From the NCBI RefSeq assembly GCF_022179805.1, contig NZ_BPUO01000004.1, positions 248,001-312,000 of the forward strand: a stretch of DNA of 64,000 nucleotides. The letters run 5' to 3'. Position 1 is the stretch's first letter. Each line of letters begins with the position of its first letter. Origin of the DNA: Cupriavidus pauculus (lineage in GTDB: Bacteria; Pseudomonadota; Gammaproteobacteria; Burkholderiales; Burkholderiaceae). The position numbers were made by a program, and so were the translations under genes. The notes beneath the pieces are model-generated. The model was given only the letters and a program-made list of their open reading frames with translations, was not told the origin of the DNA and made no database searches. Shown one piece after another: positions 9,740-17,572 of this stretch.

Positions 9740-10159
9740 ATGACCCGCATCGACAAAGTGCTGTACACCGGCAAAGTCAACGTCACCTCCGGTGGTCGCG
9801 ATGGCTCGGCGCGCAGCGACGACGGCAAGCTCGATATCAAGCTGTCGCACTTCGCCGGCAAGGGTACGGGCACGAATCCCGAGCAGCTGCTGGCTGCCGG
9901 CTGGTCGGCCTGCTTCATCGGCGCCATCGGCATTGCCGCGTCCAAGCAGAAGGTGCAGCTGCCGGAAGACCTCTCGGTGGACACCGAGGTGGACCTGGGC
10001 ACGGCCGGCGTCGACTTCTTCCTGCAGGCCCGTCTGCGCGTGCATATCCCCGGCGTGCCGCGCGAGGTAGCGCAGTCGCTGGTGGACACCGCGCACCGCA
10101 CCTGCCCGTACTCGAAGGCGCTGCACGGCAACATCCACATCGAAACCGAACTGGTCTGA
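9740..10159 (+). CDS. ohr: Organic hydroperoxide resistance protein (Ohr, OsmC superfamily)
   Basis: A 139-residue Ohr protein, normal length. It has the start pattern DKVLYTGKV, the Ohr-type Arg20 in SGGRDGSARS, the peroxidatic cysteine Cys58 (AAGWSACFIGAI) and the resolving cysteine Cys122 (HRTCPYSKA). Ohr reduces organic hydroperoxides using lipoylated proteins as electron donor. It lies 54 bases after the repeat protein and 76 bases before a periplasmic thioredoxin, all on the same strand. No MarR-type OhrR regulator is encoded nearby. Confidence 0.95.
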   Translation: MTRIDKVLYTGKVNVTSGGRDGSARSDDGKLDIKLSHFAGKGTGTNPEQLLAAGWSACFIGAIGIAASKQKVQLPEDLSVDTEVDLGTAGVDFFLQARLRVHIPGVPREVAQSLVDTAHRTCPYSKALHGNIHIETELV

Positions 10160-10168
10160 CCGGTGAAC

Positions 10169-10201
10169 GGCCCCTTCTCCCGCCACGCGGGCGAGGGGGC
10201 C
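10169..10201. repeat. GC-rich intergenic hairpin after ohr
   Basis: GGCCCC (10169-10174) pairs with GGGGCC (10196-10201) around an inner CCCGC/GCGGG stem. The sequence resembles the CCCCTCTCCC/GGGAGAGGGG palindromes found elsewhere in the window but is a diverged copy. It has no following T-run, so a terminator role is uncertain. Confidence 0.5.
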
Positions 10202-10235
10202 ACGGCGCCCTACGACTTCAAGCGAGCCCCACATC

Positions 10236-10790
10236 ATGCGTAACCTTCTTCGCGCCATCGTGGCCACGATTGCCATCGCCGCGATCTATACGTTCGGCAC
10301 CGGCGCCATCGCCGAGAGCCCCAAGGTGGGCGACCAGGGTGTCGCGCCCGAATTCGTGGGCATCAACAACTGGCTGAACTCGCAACCCCTGACGATGCAG
10401 GACCTGCGCGGCAAGGTGGTGCTGGTGGATTTCTGGACGTATGCCTGCGGTAACTGCGTGAACACGCTGCCCTACGTCAAGCAGTGGTACGACAAGTACA
10501 AGGACCAGGGCCTGGTCGTGGTGGGTGTGCACACGCCGGAATTCCCGTTCGAGAAGTCGACGGAGAACGTGCAGGCGGCGCTCAAGCGCTACGACATCCG
10601 CTACCCGGTGGCGCAGGACAACATGTACGGCACGTGGTCGGCCTATCGCAACCAGTACTGGCCGGCGCTGTACCTGGTGGATGCCAACGGGCGCATCGTC
10701 TACCAGCACTACGGCGAGGGCCGCTACAAGGAAACCGAGGCGGCGATCCAGAAGCTGCTGGCGGAACGCAAGGCGGCGCAGCCGCAATGA
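10236..10790 (+). CDS. Periplasmic TlpA-like thioredoxin
   Basis: A 184-residue exported thioredoxin-fold protein. It has a signal peptide or anchor (about residues 1-27), then a TlpA/AhpC-like domain with the redox motif CGNC at C71 and C74 (WTYACGNCVNTLPYV), a VGVHTPEFPFEK segment and WPALYLVDANGRIVY. The domain closely matches the central domain of the DipZ-like protein at 4803 (WTYSCINCIRTLPYL, GVHTPEFAFEK), so the two share an ancestor and the free form may receive electrons from the fusion. It ends at a strong terminator. Confidence 0.9.
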   Translation: MRNLLRAIVATIAIAAIYTFGTGAIAESPKVGDQGVAPEFVGINNWLNSQPLTMQDLRGKVVLVDFWTYACGNCVNTLPYVKQWYDKYKDQGLVVVGVHTPEFPFEKSTENVQAALKRYDIRYPVAQDNMYGTWSAYRNQYWPALYLVDANGRIVYQHYGEGRYKETEAAIQKLLAERKAAQPQ

Positions 10791-10804
10791 TCCTGACCTA
10801 AGGG

Positions 10805-10831
10805 AAAGGGGCCTGCAAGGGCCCCTTTTTC
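10805..10831 (+). terminator. Rho-independent terminator
   Basis: A 9-bp perfect stem, AAAGGGGCC (10805-10813) with GGCCCCTTT (10820-10828), a 6-base loop and a T-run that continues from the stem. It closes the transcript of the ohr/thioredoxin group and lies just before the convergent cupin gene. Confidence 0.85.
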
Positions 10832-10845
10832 TATGGTCGGCGCAT

Positions 10846-11181
10846 CTAGCGGCCGTCGAGCAGCACGATGGTCAGCAGCACCGATGCATCGGTCAGTGCC
10901 TTCACGTCATGCCGTACGTTGCCGGCCAGGTAGATCAGGTCGCCTGCGCGCAGGCGCTGCGAGCCATGGTCGAGCGTGACTTCCACTTCGCCCTCGATGC
11001 ACTGGATGGTCATCGGGCCAGCCACGGCATGCGGCGGCAACTGCTTGCCGGCCAGCATCACCAGGCGGGCTACCTCCATGTGGGGTGCCTTGAACAGGGC
11101 GGTGGTGGGTGTGTTCTTGAGGTTGGCGCCGAGTGGCAGCACGCTGGCGGTCTGGCCGGAAGACAGGTGGGGAATCGACAT
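10846..11181 (-). CDS. Small cupin-domain protein
   Basis: A 111-residue single-domain cupin: LVMLAGKQLPPHAVAG, then QCIEGEVEVTLDHGSQRLRAGDLIYL and NVRHDVKAL. One His sits in each cupin motif (PPHAV and VRHDV), fewer than the usual metal-binding set. Proteins of this size are often metal-binding sensors or small isomerases; no specific role can be given. It converges with the thioredoxin gene and lies downstream of the second repeat-protein gene on the same strand, about 180 bases away. Confidence 0.75.
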   Translation of the reverse strand: MSIPHLSSGQTASVLPLGANLKNTPTTALFKAPHMEVARLVMLAGKQLPPHAVAGPMTIQCIEGEVEVTLDHGSQRLRAGDLIYLAGNVRHDVKALTDASVLLTIVLLDGR

Positions 11182-11365
11182 GGTTTGGGCTCGCTGGCTT
11201 TGGGGGATTGGCTGGTTGTACAGCCGCGCCTTCCTGCACGCGGTAGCCTTCAGTCTATTGCCTAAAGCGGCCCTATGGCACAGTGGCCGATTGCACTATG
11301 TGGCCGAGCCAGCTTAAGCGGCAGCGGGCCATGCCGCGATGGGCATGACCCGCATGGCGCCGGAC

Positions 11366-11764
11366 TCAGGCCACGGCACCGTCGGTGTAGACGTCGAACT
11401 TGCGCGACGGCTCGGCGGACACACCACGGCGGTCCATGCCGGCCATTGTGCCGTCGGTGTAGACATCGATCGTGCGCGACGGCTCGGCCGATACGCCGCG
11501 CCGGTCCATGCCGGCCAGCGAGCGGTCATTGTTGATTTCGCGCGTGGCGGGGGCCACGTCACGCGAGCCTTCGCTGTACGTGTCGAATCGGCCGGTGCGT
11601 GCGCCGTCGGAATAGACGTCGCGCGTATCCATGCGGAAGCTGTAGCCATAGCGGTCGCCGGCGTGCGTGCTGTCGCGCGGGCCGGAAGCCTGGGCGGCGC
11701 CTGCGGCTAGTGCGAGGGCAAGGGCGGCGGTGGAAAGAGTTGAAACGGTAAATCTGCGTGACAT
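11366..11764 (-). CDS. Second secreted repeat protein, DVYTDG / MDRRGVSAEPSR type
   Basis: A 132-residue relative of the protein at 9212. A signal peptide (about residues 1-27, ending AQA) precedes units such as DVYSDGAR, DTYSEGSR, DVYTDGTM and DVYTDGAV, and two copies of the module AGMDRRGVSAEPSR. Both modules also occur in the 9212 protein (MDRTGVSAPPARS, DVYTDGAR), which supports homology even though repeat order differs. No known domain was recognised. The start at 11764 puts the signal peptide at the N-terminus. In the upstream region an inverted repeat (GGAACGC at 11794-11800, GCGTTCC at 11819-11825) could be a regulator site. Confidence 0.8.
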   Translation of the reverse strand: MSRRFTVSTLSTAALALALAAGAAQASGPRDSTHAGDRYGYSFRMDTRDVYSDGARTGRFDTYSEGSRDVAPATREINNDRSLAGMDRRGVSAEPSRTIDVYTDGTMAGMDRRGVSAEPSRKFDVYTDGAVA

Positions 11765-12302
11765 GGCAAAACTCCAGAGGCAGGTGAAACAACGGAACGC
11801 CGCAAGATATTTTTCGCCGCGTTCCTCTGCTATTACGCAGGACTCGTACCAGTGGAGATCGGGCCGTATTTGTGCCGCGCGTGACGCCTGGCAGGGCTGA
11901 TTTCGCGAGTTATGGTGGGTATGGGCCAACATCCCGGCGCGGCGGCTGCCGGTGTCTGGCAGACAGGCGGAGCGGTGTCACGACCATGCCATCGGCCATG
12001 CAGTTGGTCGCAACGGAGCCAGGCCAGTACGCGGCGCGATTCGTCCCTGGGCCACTACATTTGAAAATGACCGGCCGCGCGCCTGCACCTGGCACGACCC
12101 GTGCGTGATGCTCGCGGGCAACATCTGGCGATTTCATCCATTGCATGCTGGCGGGGAAAGTCCGACACTACGCGCCTGTTCGGGAAGCGTGGATGCCGAA
12201 CAGGACATCGACACACCGCGCCGCGACGATCCTTCTTGACAGGGGACCGGCACCGGGGCGGGATGCGGGTGTCGGGAAGTTTCAGTTGTTTCATTGGCCG
12301 AT
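11765..12302. other. Gene-free 538-bp region
   Basis: Between two divergent genes. Short frames occur, but none has a ribosome site and a plausible product. The left end should carry the promoter of the repeat protein; the right end leads into the Nudix gene. Apart from the 7-bp inverted repeat at 11794-11825 I see no structure. Confidence 0.5.
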
Positions 12303-12686
12303 ATGTCATTCATCAAACCAAAAATCAGAGCCACAGTCGTATGCGTTCGCGCAGGAGAAGTCCTGCTCGTGTCCAAGGACGGCGTGCGCTGGGCACTCCC
12401 AGGTGGGCGCCCGGACAAGCAGGAGTCGCTGGCGGAAGCCGCGCGTCGCGAATTGCGCGAGGAAACCGCCATCGATGCCAAGTCGATCGTCAACGCCTTC
12501 CAGTTCATTGGCGCCACGACGGTGCACCACGTCTTTGCCGCCACGGTGGGCAAGTCGGCCACGGCCAAGCCGCGCAACGAGATCAAGCACCTGCAGTGGA
12601 CGCCCCGCGAGCAGCTTGACGACCTGTCGGCCAGCCCCACCACGCGGGCCATCGTTTCGCAATATTTTCTCTGCGTCGTTAGCTAG
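12303..12686 (+). CDS. Nudix hydrolase
   Basis: A 127-residue Nudix protein. The Nudix box begins GGRPDKQE and continues through AARRELREETA at about residues 36-57; the catalytic Glu cluster (REL-REE) is intact, but the Gly of the consensus EExGU end is Ala here (EETAI). These enzymes hydrolyse nucleoside diphosphates linked to another moiety; the substrate cannot be predicted. The ATG at 12303 is chosen; a TTG nine bases earlier is also in frame. Confidence 0.88.
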   Translation: MSFIKPKIRATVVCVRAGEVLLVSKDGVRWALPGGRPDKQESLAEAARRELREETAIDAKSIVNAFQFIGATTVHHVFAATVGKSATAKPRNEIKHLQWTPREQLDDLSASPTTRAIVSQYFLCVVS

Positions 12687-12845
12687 CCCGCCTGCCGGTG
12701 GGCAGTTTTTGCAAGACGTGCGCATTGATGCCTCCCATCTTCTGCAAGTAACCCCCGAAAAGAGACGCGCAGCCCCCTTCCGTGACGCGGGCACGGCGTT
12801 TGCGCCTGACCTGGCATCGGCAACACACCGAGGAAGGGGTTAGCC

Positions 12846-13037
12846 ATGGAAAACAAGCGTCGCGCGGTGCCGGGCACCGATGACACGAGCTGGACCGAGG
12901 AGTCCAGCGAGCCGAGCCTGACCGGTCAGCCGGGCCAGGCCGATCAACCGGGCGAACCGGCACCGACCGAGGCCGCCAAGGAGGATCAGGCAGGGGAGCC
13001 TGCGCCGGCAGTGCCGCCCGCCAGGAACCCCTTGTGA
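12846..13037 (+). CDS. Small acidic Pro/Glu-rich hypothetical protein
   Basis: A 63-residue frame with a good ribosome site (AGGAAGGGG about 6 bases before ATG). The product is low complexity, rich in Glu, Pro, Ala, Gln and Gly with repeated PG(Q/E)P-type units, and probably disordered. No signal peptide or domain. A frame on the opposite strand also spans this stretch, but it lacks a ribosome site. Support rests on the ribosome site alone. Confidence 0.45.
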   Translation: MENKRRAVPGTDDTSWTEESSEPSLTGQPGQADQPGEPAPTEAAKEDQAGEPAPAVPPARNPL

Positions 13038-13210
13038 CCTCACGGGGCTGATCGAATCGAACGCGTTTCGTCTGTCGACATGCGGGTTTCTTCGTTCGCA
13101 TGTGCCGCACGCGTGACTACGCTGGTCGGGACGGCGTTTGACGTGCCCCCGATGCCGACCTAGGCTAGTCAGGCTCACGGGCCACTGCGTGCCCCGAGGA
13201 GAACCTGATC

Positions 13211-14629
13211 ATGAATCTGCGGCCTGATCCGACGTTTCACGCATCGCCCCGGCTCGCGATGCAGGCGCCGATGGAAACCCATGCATACACGCTGCTGCTG
13301 AGCCCCGATGCATCGCAACCCGATGCCCTGGCAGTGATCGATGTGAATCCCGACTCGTCGCGCTACGGCACCGTGGTGCATACGGTGCCGATGACCGAGA
13401 AGAGCGACGAGCTGCATCATTTTGGCTGGAACGCCTGTTCGTCCGCGCTCTCGCCGCTGACCGGGCATGCGTTTCTGGAGCGGCGCTACCTGATCATTCC
13501 CGGCATGCGCAGTTCGCGCATCTACATAGTCGATACGAAGCCCGACCCCACCAAGGCGCGCATCCACAAGATCATCGAACCCGAGGAAGTGTTCCGCAAG
13601 ACCGGCTATTCGCGGCCCCACACGATTCATTGCGGGCCGGAAGGCGTCTATGTCAGCACGCTGGGTGGTGCGGGTCCCGACGGCACCGATGGCCCACCCG
13701 GCATCTTCATCCTCGATTGCCAGACGTTCGAGGTGCTGGGCCGCTGGGAGATCGATCGCGGCACGCAGGACAAACACTATGACTTCTGGTGGAACCTGCC
13801 GCGCGACTACATGGTGTCGAGCGAATGGGCATTGCCGCCGCAGTTCGAAAACGGCCTGGTGCCCGAGGACCTGCTGGGCAACCGCTACGGCCATCGGCTT
13901 CATTTCTGGGACCTGCGTGCGCGCCGCAATGTGCAGACCCTGGACCTGGGCGCGCAGCACCAGATGGCGCTGGAAGTGCGGCCGGCACATGATCCGGTGC
14001 GCGAGCACGGGTTTGTCGGTGTGGTCGTTGACACTACCAATCTCGAAGGATCGATCTGGACATGGTGGCGCGAAGGCGGCCAGTTCCATATCGAGAAGAC
14101 GGCCACGATTCCGCCCGAGCCCGCCGCCGCGGACGACCTGCCACCGCTGCTGAAGGGTTTCGGCGCGGTGCCGCCGCTGGTGACCGACATCGACCTGTCG
14201 CTGGATGACCGCTTTCTCTACGTGTCGTGTTGGGGCACCGGTGAGATGCGCCAGTACGACGTCAGCGATCCGCGCAAGCCAAAGCTGGCCGGCTCGGTGC
14301 ATATCGGTGGCATCGTGCGCCGCACGCCGCATCCCGATGGCACGCCGTTCGCCGGCGGTCCGCAGATGGTGGAGATCAGCCGCGACGGCCAGCGCGTCTA
14401 CTGGACCAATTCGCTGTACTCCACCTGGGACGACCAGTTCTATCCCGACGGCGTGCCCGGCGCGCAGGTCATGGCGCACGCTTGTGCCGATGGCGGGCTG
14501 ACGCTCGACCCCGGGTTCCGCGTGACGTTTCCGGACGGCTATCGCGCGCACCAGATCCGGCTTGAAGGCGGAGACTGCTCGACCGACTCGTTCTGCTATA
14601 CCTCGGCAGAGCGCGCGGTGACCGCTTGA
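13211..14629 (+). CDS. Selenium-binding protein 56 family / methanethiol oxidase
   Basis: A 472-residue protein matching the SBP56 family in length and motifs: HHFGWNACSS near residue 75, RPHTIHCGPEGVYVSTLG, KHYDFWWNLPRDYMVSSEW, NRYGHRLHFWDL, and a C-terminal QFYPDGVPGAQV. Bacterial members are copper-dependent methanethiol oxidases forming formaldehyde, sulfide and peroxide; the many conserved His residues fit copper binding. The usual CSSC pair reads CSSA here, so the second cysteine is absent. AGGAG lies 9 bases before the start. The next gene begins inside this stop codon, so a membrane partner is translationally coupled. Confidence 0.9.
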   Translation: MNLRPDPTFHASPRLAMQAPMETHAYTLLLSPDASQPDALAVIDVNPDSSRYGTVVHTVPMTEKSDELHHFGWNACSSALSPLTGHAFLERRYLIIPGMRSSRIYIVDTKPDPTKARIHKIIEPEEVFRKTGYSRPHTIHCGPEGVYVSTLGGAGPDGTDGPPGIFILDCQTFEVLGRWEIDRGTQDKHYDFWWNLPRDYMVSSEWALPPQFENGLVPEDLLGNRYGHRLHFWDLRARRNVQTLDLGAQHQMALEVRPAHDPVREHGFVGVVVDTTNLEGSIWTWWREGGQFHIEKTATIPPEPAAADDLPPLLKGFGAVPPLVTDIDLSLDDRFLYVSCWGTGEMRQYDVSDPRKPKLAGSVHIGGIVRRTPHPDGTPFAGGPQMVEISRDGQRVYWTNSLYSTWDDQFYPDGVPGAQVMAHACADGGLTLDPGFRVTFPDGYRAHQIRLEGGDCSTDSFCYTSAERAVTA

Positions 14630-15321
14630 GCGACGGCTGGGAGCAGATCGGGCTGTGGGCCGCTGTGGTGGGTAGCGGCCTCTATCACGGCATCAACCCC
14701 GCAATGGGATGGCCGCTCGCGGTGTCCGGCGCAATGCTGGCGCGCGACGCGCGCGGCCTGCCTGCGGCCCTCGGACTTCTCGGCATTGGCCACGCACTGG
14801 CGGTACTGGCCCTGATCCTGCCATTCGGCCTGCTGGTATCGCTGGCCGCCTGGGAGACACAGATCCGCCTGATCGCGGCCTTGCTGGTGACCGCTTACGG
14901 CGTGGCACTGCTGGCATGGCGCCGGCATCCGCGCGTGTTGGCGCGCATCCCGCCATCGAGGCTGGTCGTGTGGTCGTTCGCGATTGCCATCGCGCATGGC
15001 GCCGGCCTGATGCTGGTGCCGATCTACCTGGGCCTGTGCGCCGCACCGACCGATGCCGGCCACCAGGCTGCCAACGTGCTGGCCGTCGGTAACGCCGGTA
15101 CCGCGCTGCGAGTGGCGGCCGTGCATACGGCAGCCATGCTGGCGGCGGGTGGCGCGCTTGCGTGGCTCACGTGGCGCTACCTGGGGCCGCGCTTCGTGGC
15201 GCGCAGCTGGTTCAACCTCGACGTCTTATGGGCGCTCAGCCTGGTGCTGGTGGGCGGTGCTTCGCTCGCACTGCTGTGGATGAGCCGATTCTCAAATATT
15301 GGATACCTCCGGGGCTTTTGA
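14626..15321 (+). CDS. Multi-pass membrane protein coupled to the SBP56 gene
   Basis: A 231-residue hydrophobic protein, about six membrane helices. It starts with TTG overlapping the SBP56 stop (TTGA), so translation is probably coupled. The N-terminal segment SGLYHGINPAMGWPLAV and an internal IAHGAGLMLVP carry His residues within or next to helices, which may bind metal or shape a channel. I do not recognise the family with confidence. Its coupling to a probable copper-dependent methanethiol oxidase suggests a role in metal supply or sulfur-compound handling, but this is inference. Confidence 0.8.
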   Translation: MSDGWEQIGLWAAVVGSGLYHGINPAMGWPLAVSGAMLARDARGLPAALGLLGIGHALAVLALILPFGLLVSLAAWETQIRLIAALLVTAYGVALLAWRRHPRVLARIPPSRLVVWSFAIAIAHGAGLMLVPIYLGLCAAPTDAGHQAANVLAVGNAGTALRVAAVHTAAMLAAGGALAWLTWRYLGPRFVARSWFNLDVLWALSLVLVGGASLALLWMSRFSNIGYLRGF

Positions 15322-15453
15322 TCTGGCTGCATCCCCTGCCGGCGGTGATCCATGTTCGAATGCAGGCACGATGTTTCCAACGATTCGAACAAGGACGCCA
15401 TGTCGATGTTGACCCTGAACGCGCCACGCGCCGCATATGGCAGGGAGGCCACC

Positions 15454-15948
15454 ATGACCGTGAGTCAGCTCAAGGTGGCCGGTACTCTGTGCGCGGCGAC
15501 GATTGGCATTCTGATCGCTTCGATGACCTACGTGACGGGCCAGGCCCGCGATATGGTGATCGCGTCAGCCGTGCCACTGGTAAGCCGGCTCGACCGGGTG
15601 GATGTCCGCCTTGATCGGATGGATGGCCGCATCGACAGAATGGACGGGCGCATCGATGGGTTGGAATTGCGGATGGGCAAGCTGGAAGACCGCATGGGAC
15701 ATCGCGAAACCAGGATGGACAATTTCGAGGTCCGCATGGAGAAGATCGAGATCCGCATGGAGCGCGTGGAAACCAGCATCGCACACCTGAGAACCGACGT
15801 CGACAAGCTGATCGGCAGCGTGGCGGCATTGACGCGGCTCGTCGAGCGCCAAGCCAGCGTGCGTGCAAACAACGAGTCGGGACAGACCGAGTCCTGGGGG
15901 CCAGCCGTTACCCTTGGCGCAGACCAGGCAGGGCATCCACCGTCGTGA
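15454..15948 (+). CDS. Membrane-anchored coiled-coil protein
   Basis: A 164-residue protein: one membrane helix (about residues 8-30), then a run of about eleven heptads such as RVDVRLD RMDGRID RMDGRID, continuing to RMERVE, with hydrophobic residues at a and d positions. It ends in a Gln/Gly-rich tail. The heptads repeat at the DNA level. The product should be a membrane-anchored parallel coiled coil. The start at 15454 has GGGAGG 5 bases upstream; a longer frame from 15352 adds residues without a ribosome site. The 3' end overlaps the convergent isochorismatase gene by 41 bases. Confidence 0.7.
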   Translation: MTVSQLKVAGTLCAATIGILIASMTYVTGQARDMVIASAVPLVSRLDRVDVRLDRMDGRIDRMDGRIDGLELRMGKLEDRMGHRETRMDNFEVRMEKIEIRMERVETSIAHLRTDVDKLIGSVAALTRLVERQASVRANNESGQTESWGPAVTLGADQAGHPPS

Positions 15949-16495
15949 CCGTGGCGATGGCGGCGAGGTTCTTCAGCGCCTGCCGATGGTCGTCTTCGCT
16001 GCGCGCCGCACAGGCGTCCTCGACCACAACTACCTGATAGTCGCGGTCATGCGCGTCGCGGGCGGTAGATTCCACGGCCCACGTGGTACTGACGCCGGTC
16101 AGCACCACTCGCTCCACGTGGTGCGTGCGCAGGATGGGTTCCAGCGCGGTGCCATAGAAGGCGCCGATGCGATGCTTGGTTACCACGCTGTCGGTGGGCT
16201 GCACGTCGAGTCCATCCACGAACGCCGTGCCCCAGCCGTCCAGCACCAGTGCACCGGCCCCGCGCGCCTTGCCGAAGAACGGCGAGTCCTTCGGATGCTC
16301 GGCATGGTTGCCGGAGAACCCGACCTTGACGAAGATGACCGGCCAGCCGCTGGCGCGCGCATGGGCGATGACCGCGTTGTTGGCGGTCACCAGGTTGCGC
16401 GCAGCCGCCTGCGCCGCGGTGCCGCCGCCGGCCAGCTTGCCTTCGGCGTGGACGATATCATTGATCAGGTCCAGAACGATCAGTGCCGTGTTCAT
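15908..16495 (-). CDS. Isochorismatase-like hydrolase lacking the usual catalytic Cys
   Basis: A 195-residue isochorismatase-superfamily protein: LIVLDLINDI at the N-terminus (catalytic Asp9), VVTKHRIGAFYGT (catalytic Lys), and the cis-peptide/nucleophile loop. Cysteine hydrolases of this family read GVxTNxCVESTARDA there; this one reads GVSTTWAVESTARDA, so the nucleophilic Cys is Ala. True isochorismatases such as PhzD also lack the Cys, so an enol-ether hydrolase activity remains possible; amidase activity is unlikely. It lies 56 bases after the PEP-mutase-like gene on the same strand. Confidence 0.88.
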   Translation of the reverse strand: MNTALIVLDLINDIVHAEGKLAGGGTAAQAAARNLVTANNAVIAHARASGWPVIFVKVGFSGNHAEHPKDSPFFGKARGAGALVLDGWGTAFVDGLDVQPTDSVVTKHRIGAFYGTALEPILRTHHVERVVLTGVSTTWAVESTARDAHDRDYQVVVVEDACAARSEDDHRQALKNLAAIATVTTVDALPGLRQG

Positions 16496-16551
16496 GTCCG
16501 CCTCCCGCTCGCCAGGTTAGTTGCGCAGGTTGGTGCGCCAGGTTCGTTCGC

Positions 16552-17436
16552 TCAGTCGTCGCTCTTGTAGCGTCCGTCCAGTTCGTCGTACAGCGGCTTC
16601 CTGACCAGTCGCTGGCGTTCGCCGAATGGTGCGACGATGGCGGGGTCTTCGGTCATCTGGCCTTTGGTCTGCAGCATGTCCAGCGCCTGCTGCATGCCGC
16701 GTACCGCGCCTTGCAGCGCCGCGTTGGCGTAGAGCACCAGTCCGTAGCCCAGGCGCTCCAGCGCGTCGCGGCCCTGCACCGGCGTCTTGCCGCCAATGAC
16801 GATATTGATCAGCAGCGGCGTGTTGAACAGCCCCGGCAGCCGTTCGATGTCCTTGGCATCCTCGATGGCTTCGAGGAACAGGATGTCGGCGCCGGCTTCG
16901 GCAAAGCGGTGGCCGCGCTCGATGGCGTCGTCGATGCCATGCACGGCGGCTGCGTCGGTACGGGCCACGATCAGGAAATTGGGATCATCGCGCGCATCGG
17001 TGGCGGCGCGGATCTTGGCCACCATCTCGCCGGTGCTGACCACATGCTTGCCGGCAAAGTGCCCGCACTTCTTGGGCATGACCTGGTCTTCGAGCTGGAT
17101 GGCATCGGCGCCGGCCCGCTCCAGCGTGCGCACCGCATGATGCACGTTCAGCGCGTTGCCAAAGCCGGTATCGGCATCCACCAGCAGCGGCAGGTCCACG
17201 GCATCGCGCACACGCGACGTGTGCTCGGCAATGTCACTGAGTCCGATGAAGCCAAGGTCGGGCAGCCCGAACGACATGTTCGTGACGCCGGCACCGGTCA
17301 GGTAGACGGCCTGGAATCCCAGGTCTTCGATCACGCGTGCGCTCATGGCGTTGAATGCACCGGGCATCAGCAGTGCCTTTCGCGTGGCTACCTGCTGGCG
17401 GAAGGCCTGTCTGCGGGAAGAGGCTTTGGAGGTCAT
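16552..17436 (-). CDS. Isocitrate lyase / PEP mutase family enzyme
   Basis: A 294-residue member of the ICL/PEPM superfamily. It has LLMPGAFNAMSARVIE, the metal-binding strand LPLLVDADTGFGN, the flexible-loop motif KKCGH (in QLEDQVMPKKCGHF), and ARTDAA. KKCGH is the lyase signature, so a C-C lyase acting on a 2-methylcitrate-, dimethylmalate- or oxaloacetate-like substrate is more likely than a phosphonomutase. It should be cotranscribed with the downstream isochorismatase-like gene. Confidence 0.9.
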   Translation of the reverse strand: MTSKASSRRQAFRQQVATRKALLMPGAFNAMSARVIEDLGFQAVYLTGAGVTNMSFGLPDLGFIGLSDIAEHTSRVRDAVDLPLLVDADTGFGNALNVHHAVRTLERAGADAIQLEDQVMPKKCGHFAGKHVVSTGEMVAKIRAATDARDDPNFLIVARTDAAAVHGIDDAIERGHRFAEAGADILFLEAIEDAKDIERLPGLFNTPLLINIVIGGKTPVQGRDALERLGYGLVLYANAALQGAVRGMQQALDMLQTKGQMTEDPAIVAPFGERQRLVRKPLYDELDGRYKSDD

Positions 17437-17572
17437 GGGGGCGTGCTCCAGTCGGGCGGGATGCCGGCGGGCATCCCGGAGTGTGCGTGGGCGCGGCCAG
17501 GGCGGCGCGCGATGCAGGCTGAAGAGTACACCCTGGCCGTCGACGTGGTGAAAGACCACGTGCCCGGCGTGT

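Noticed and set aside
10169..10201. Terminator separating ohr from the thioredoxin gene
   Set aside because: No T-run and only 76 bases between the genes; left as a repeat-like hairpin.
12840..13178. 112-codon minus-strand frame over the small acidic protein
   Set aside because: No ribosome site on that strand, whereas the + strand frame has a good one.
13175..14551. 458-codon open frame opposite the SBP56 gene
   Set aside because: It is the antisense frame of a clear family member; GC-rich third positions keep this frame open and its product matches no family.
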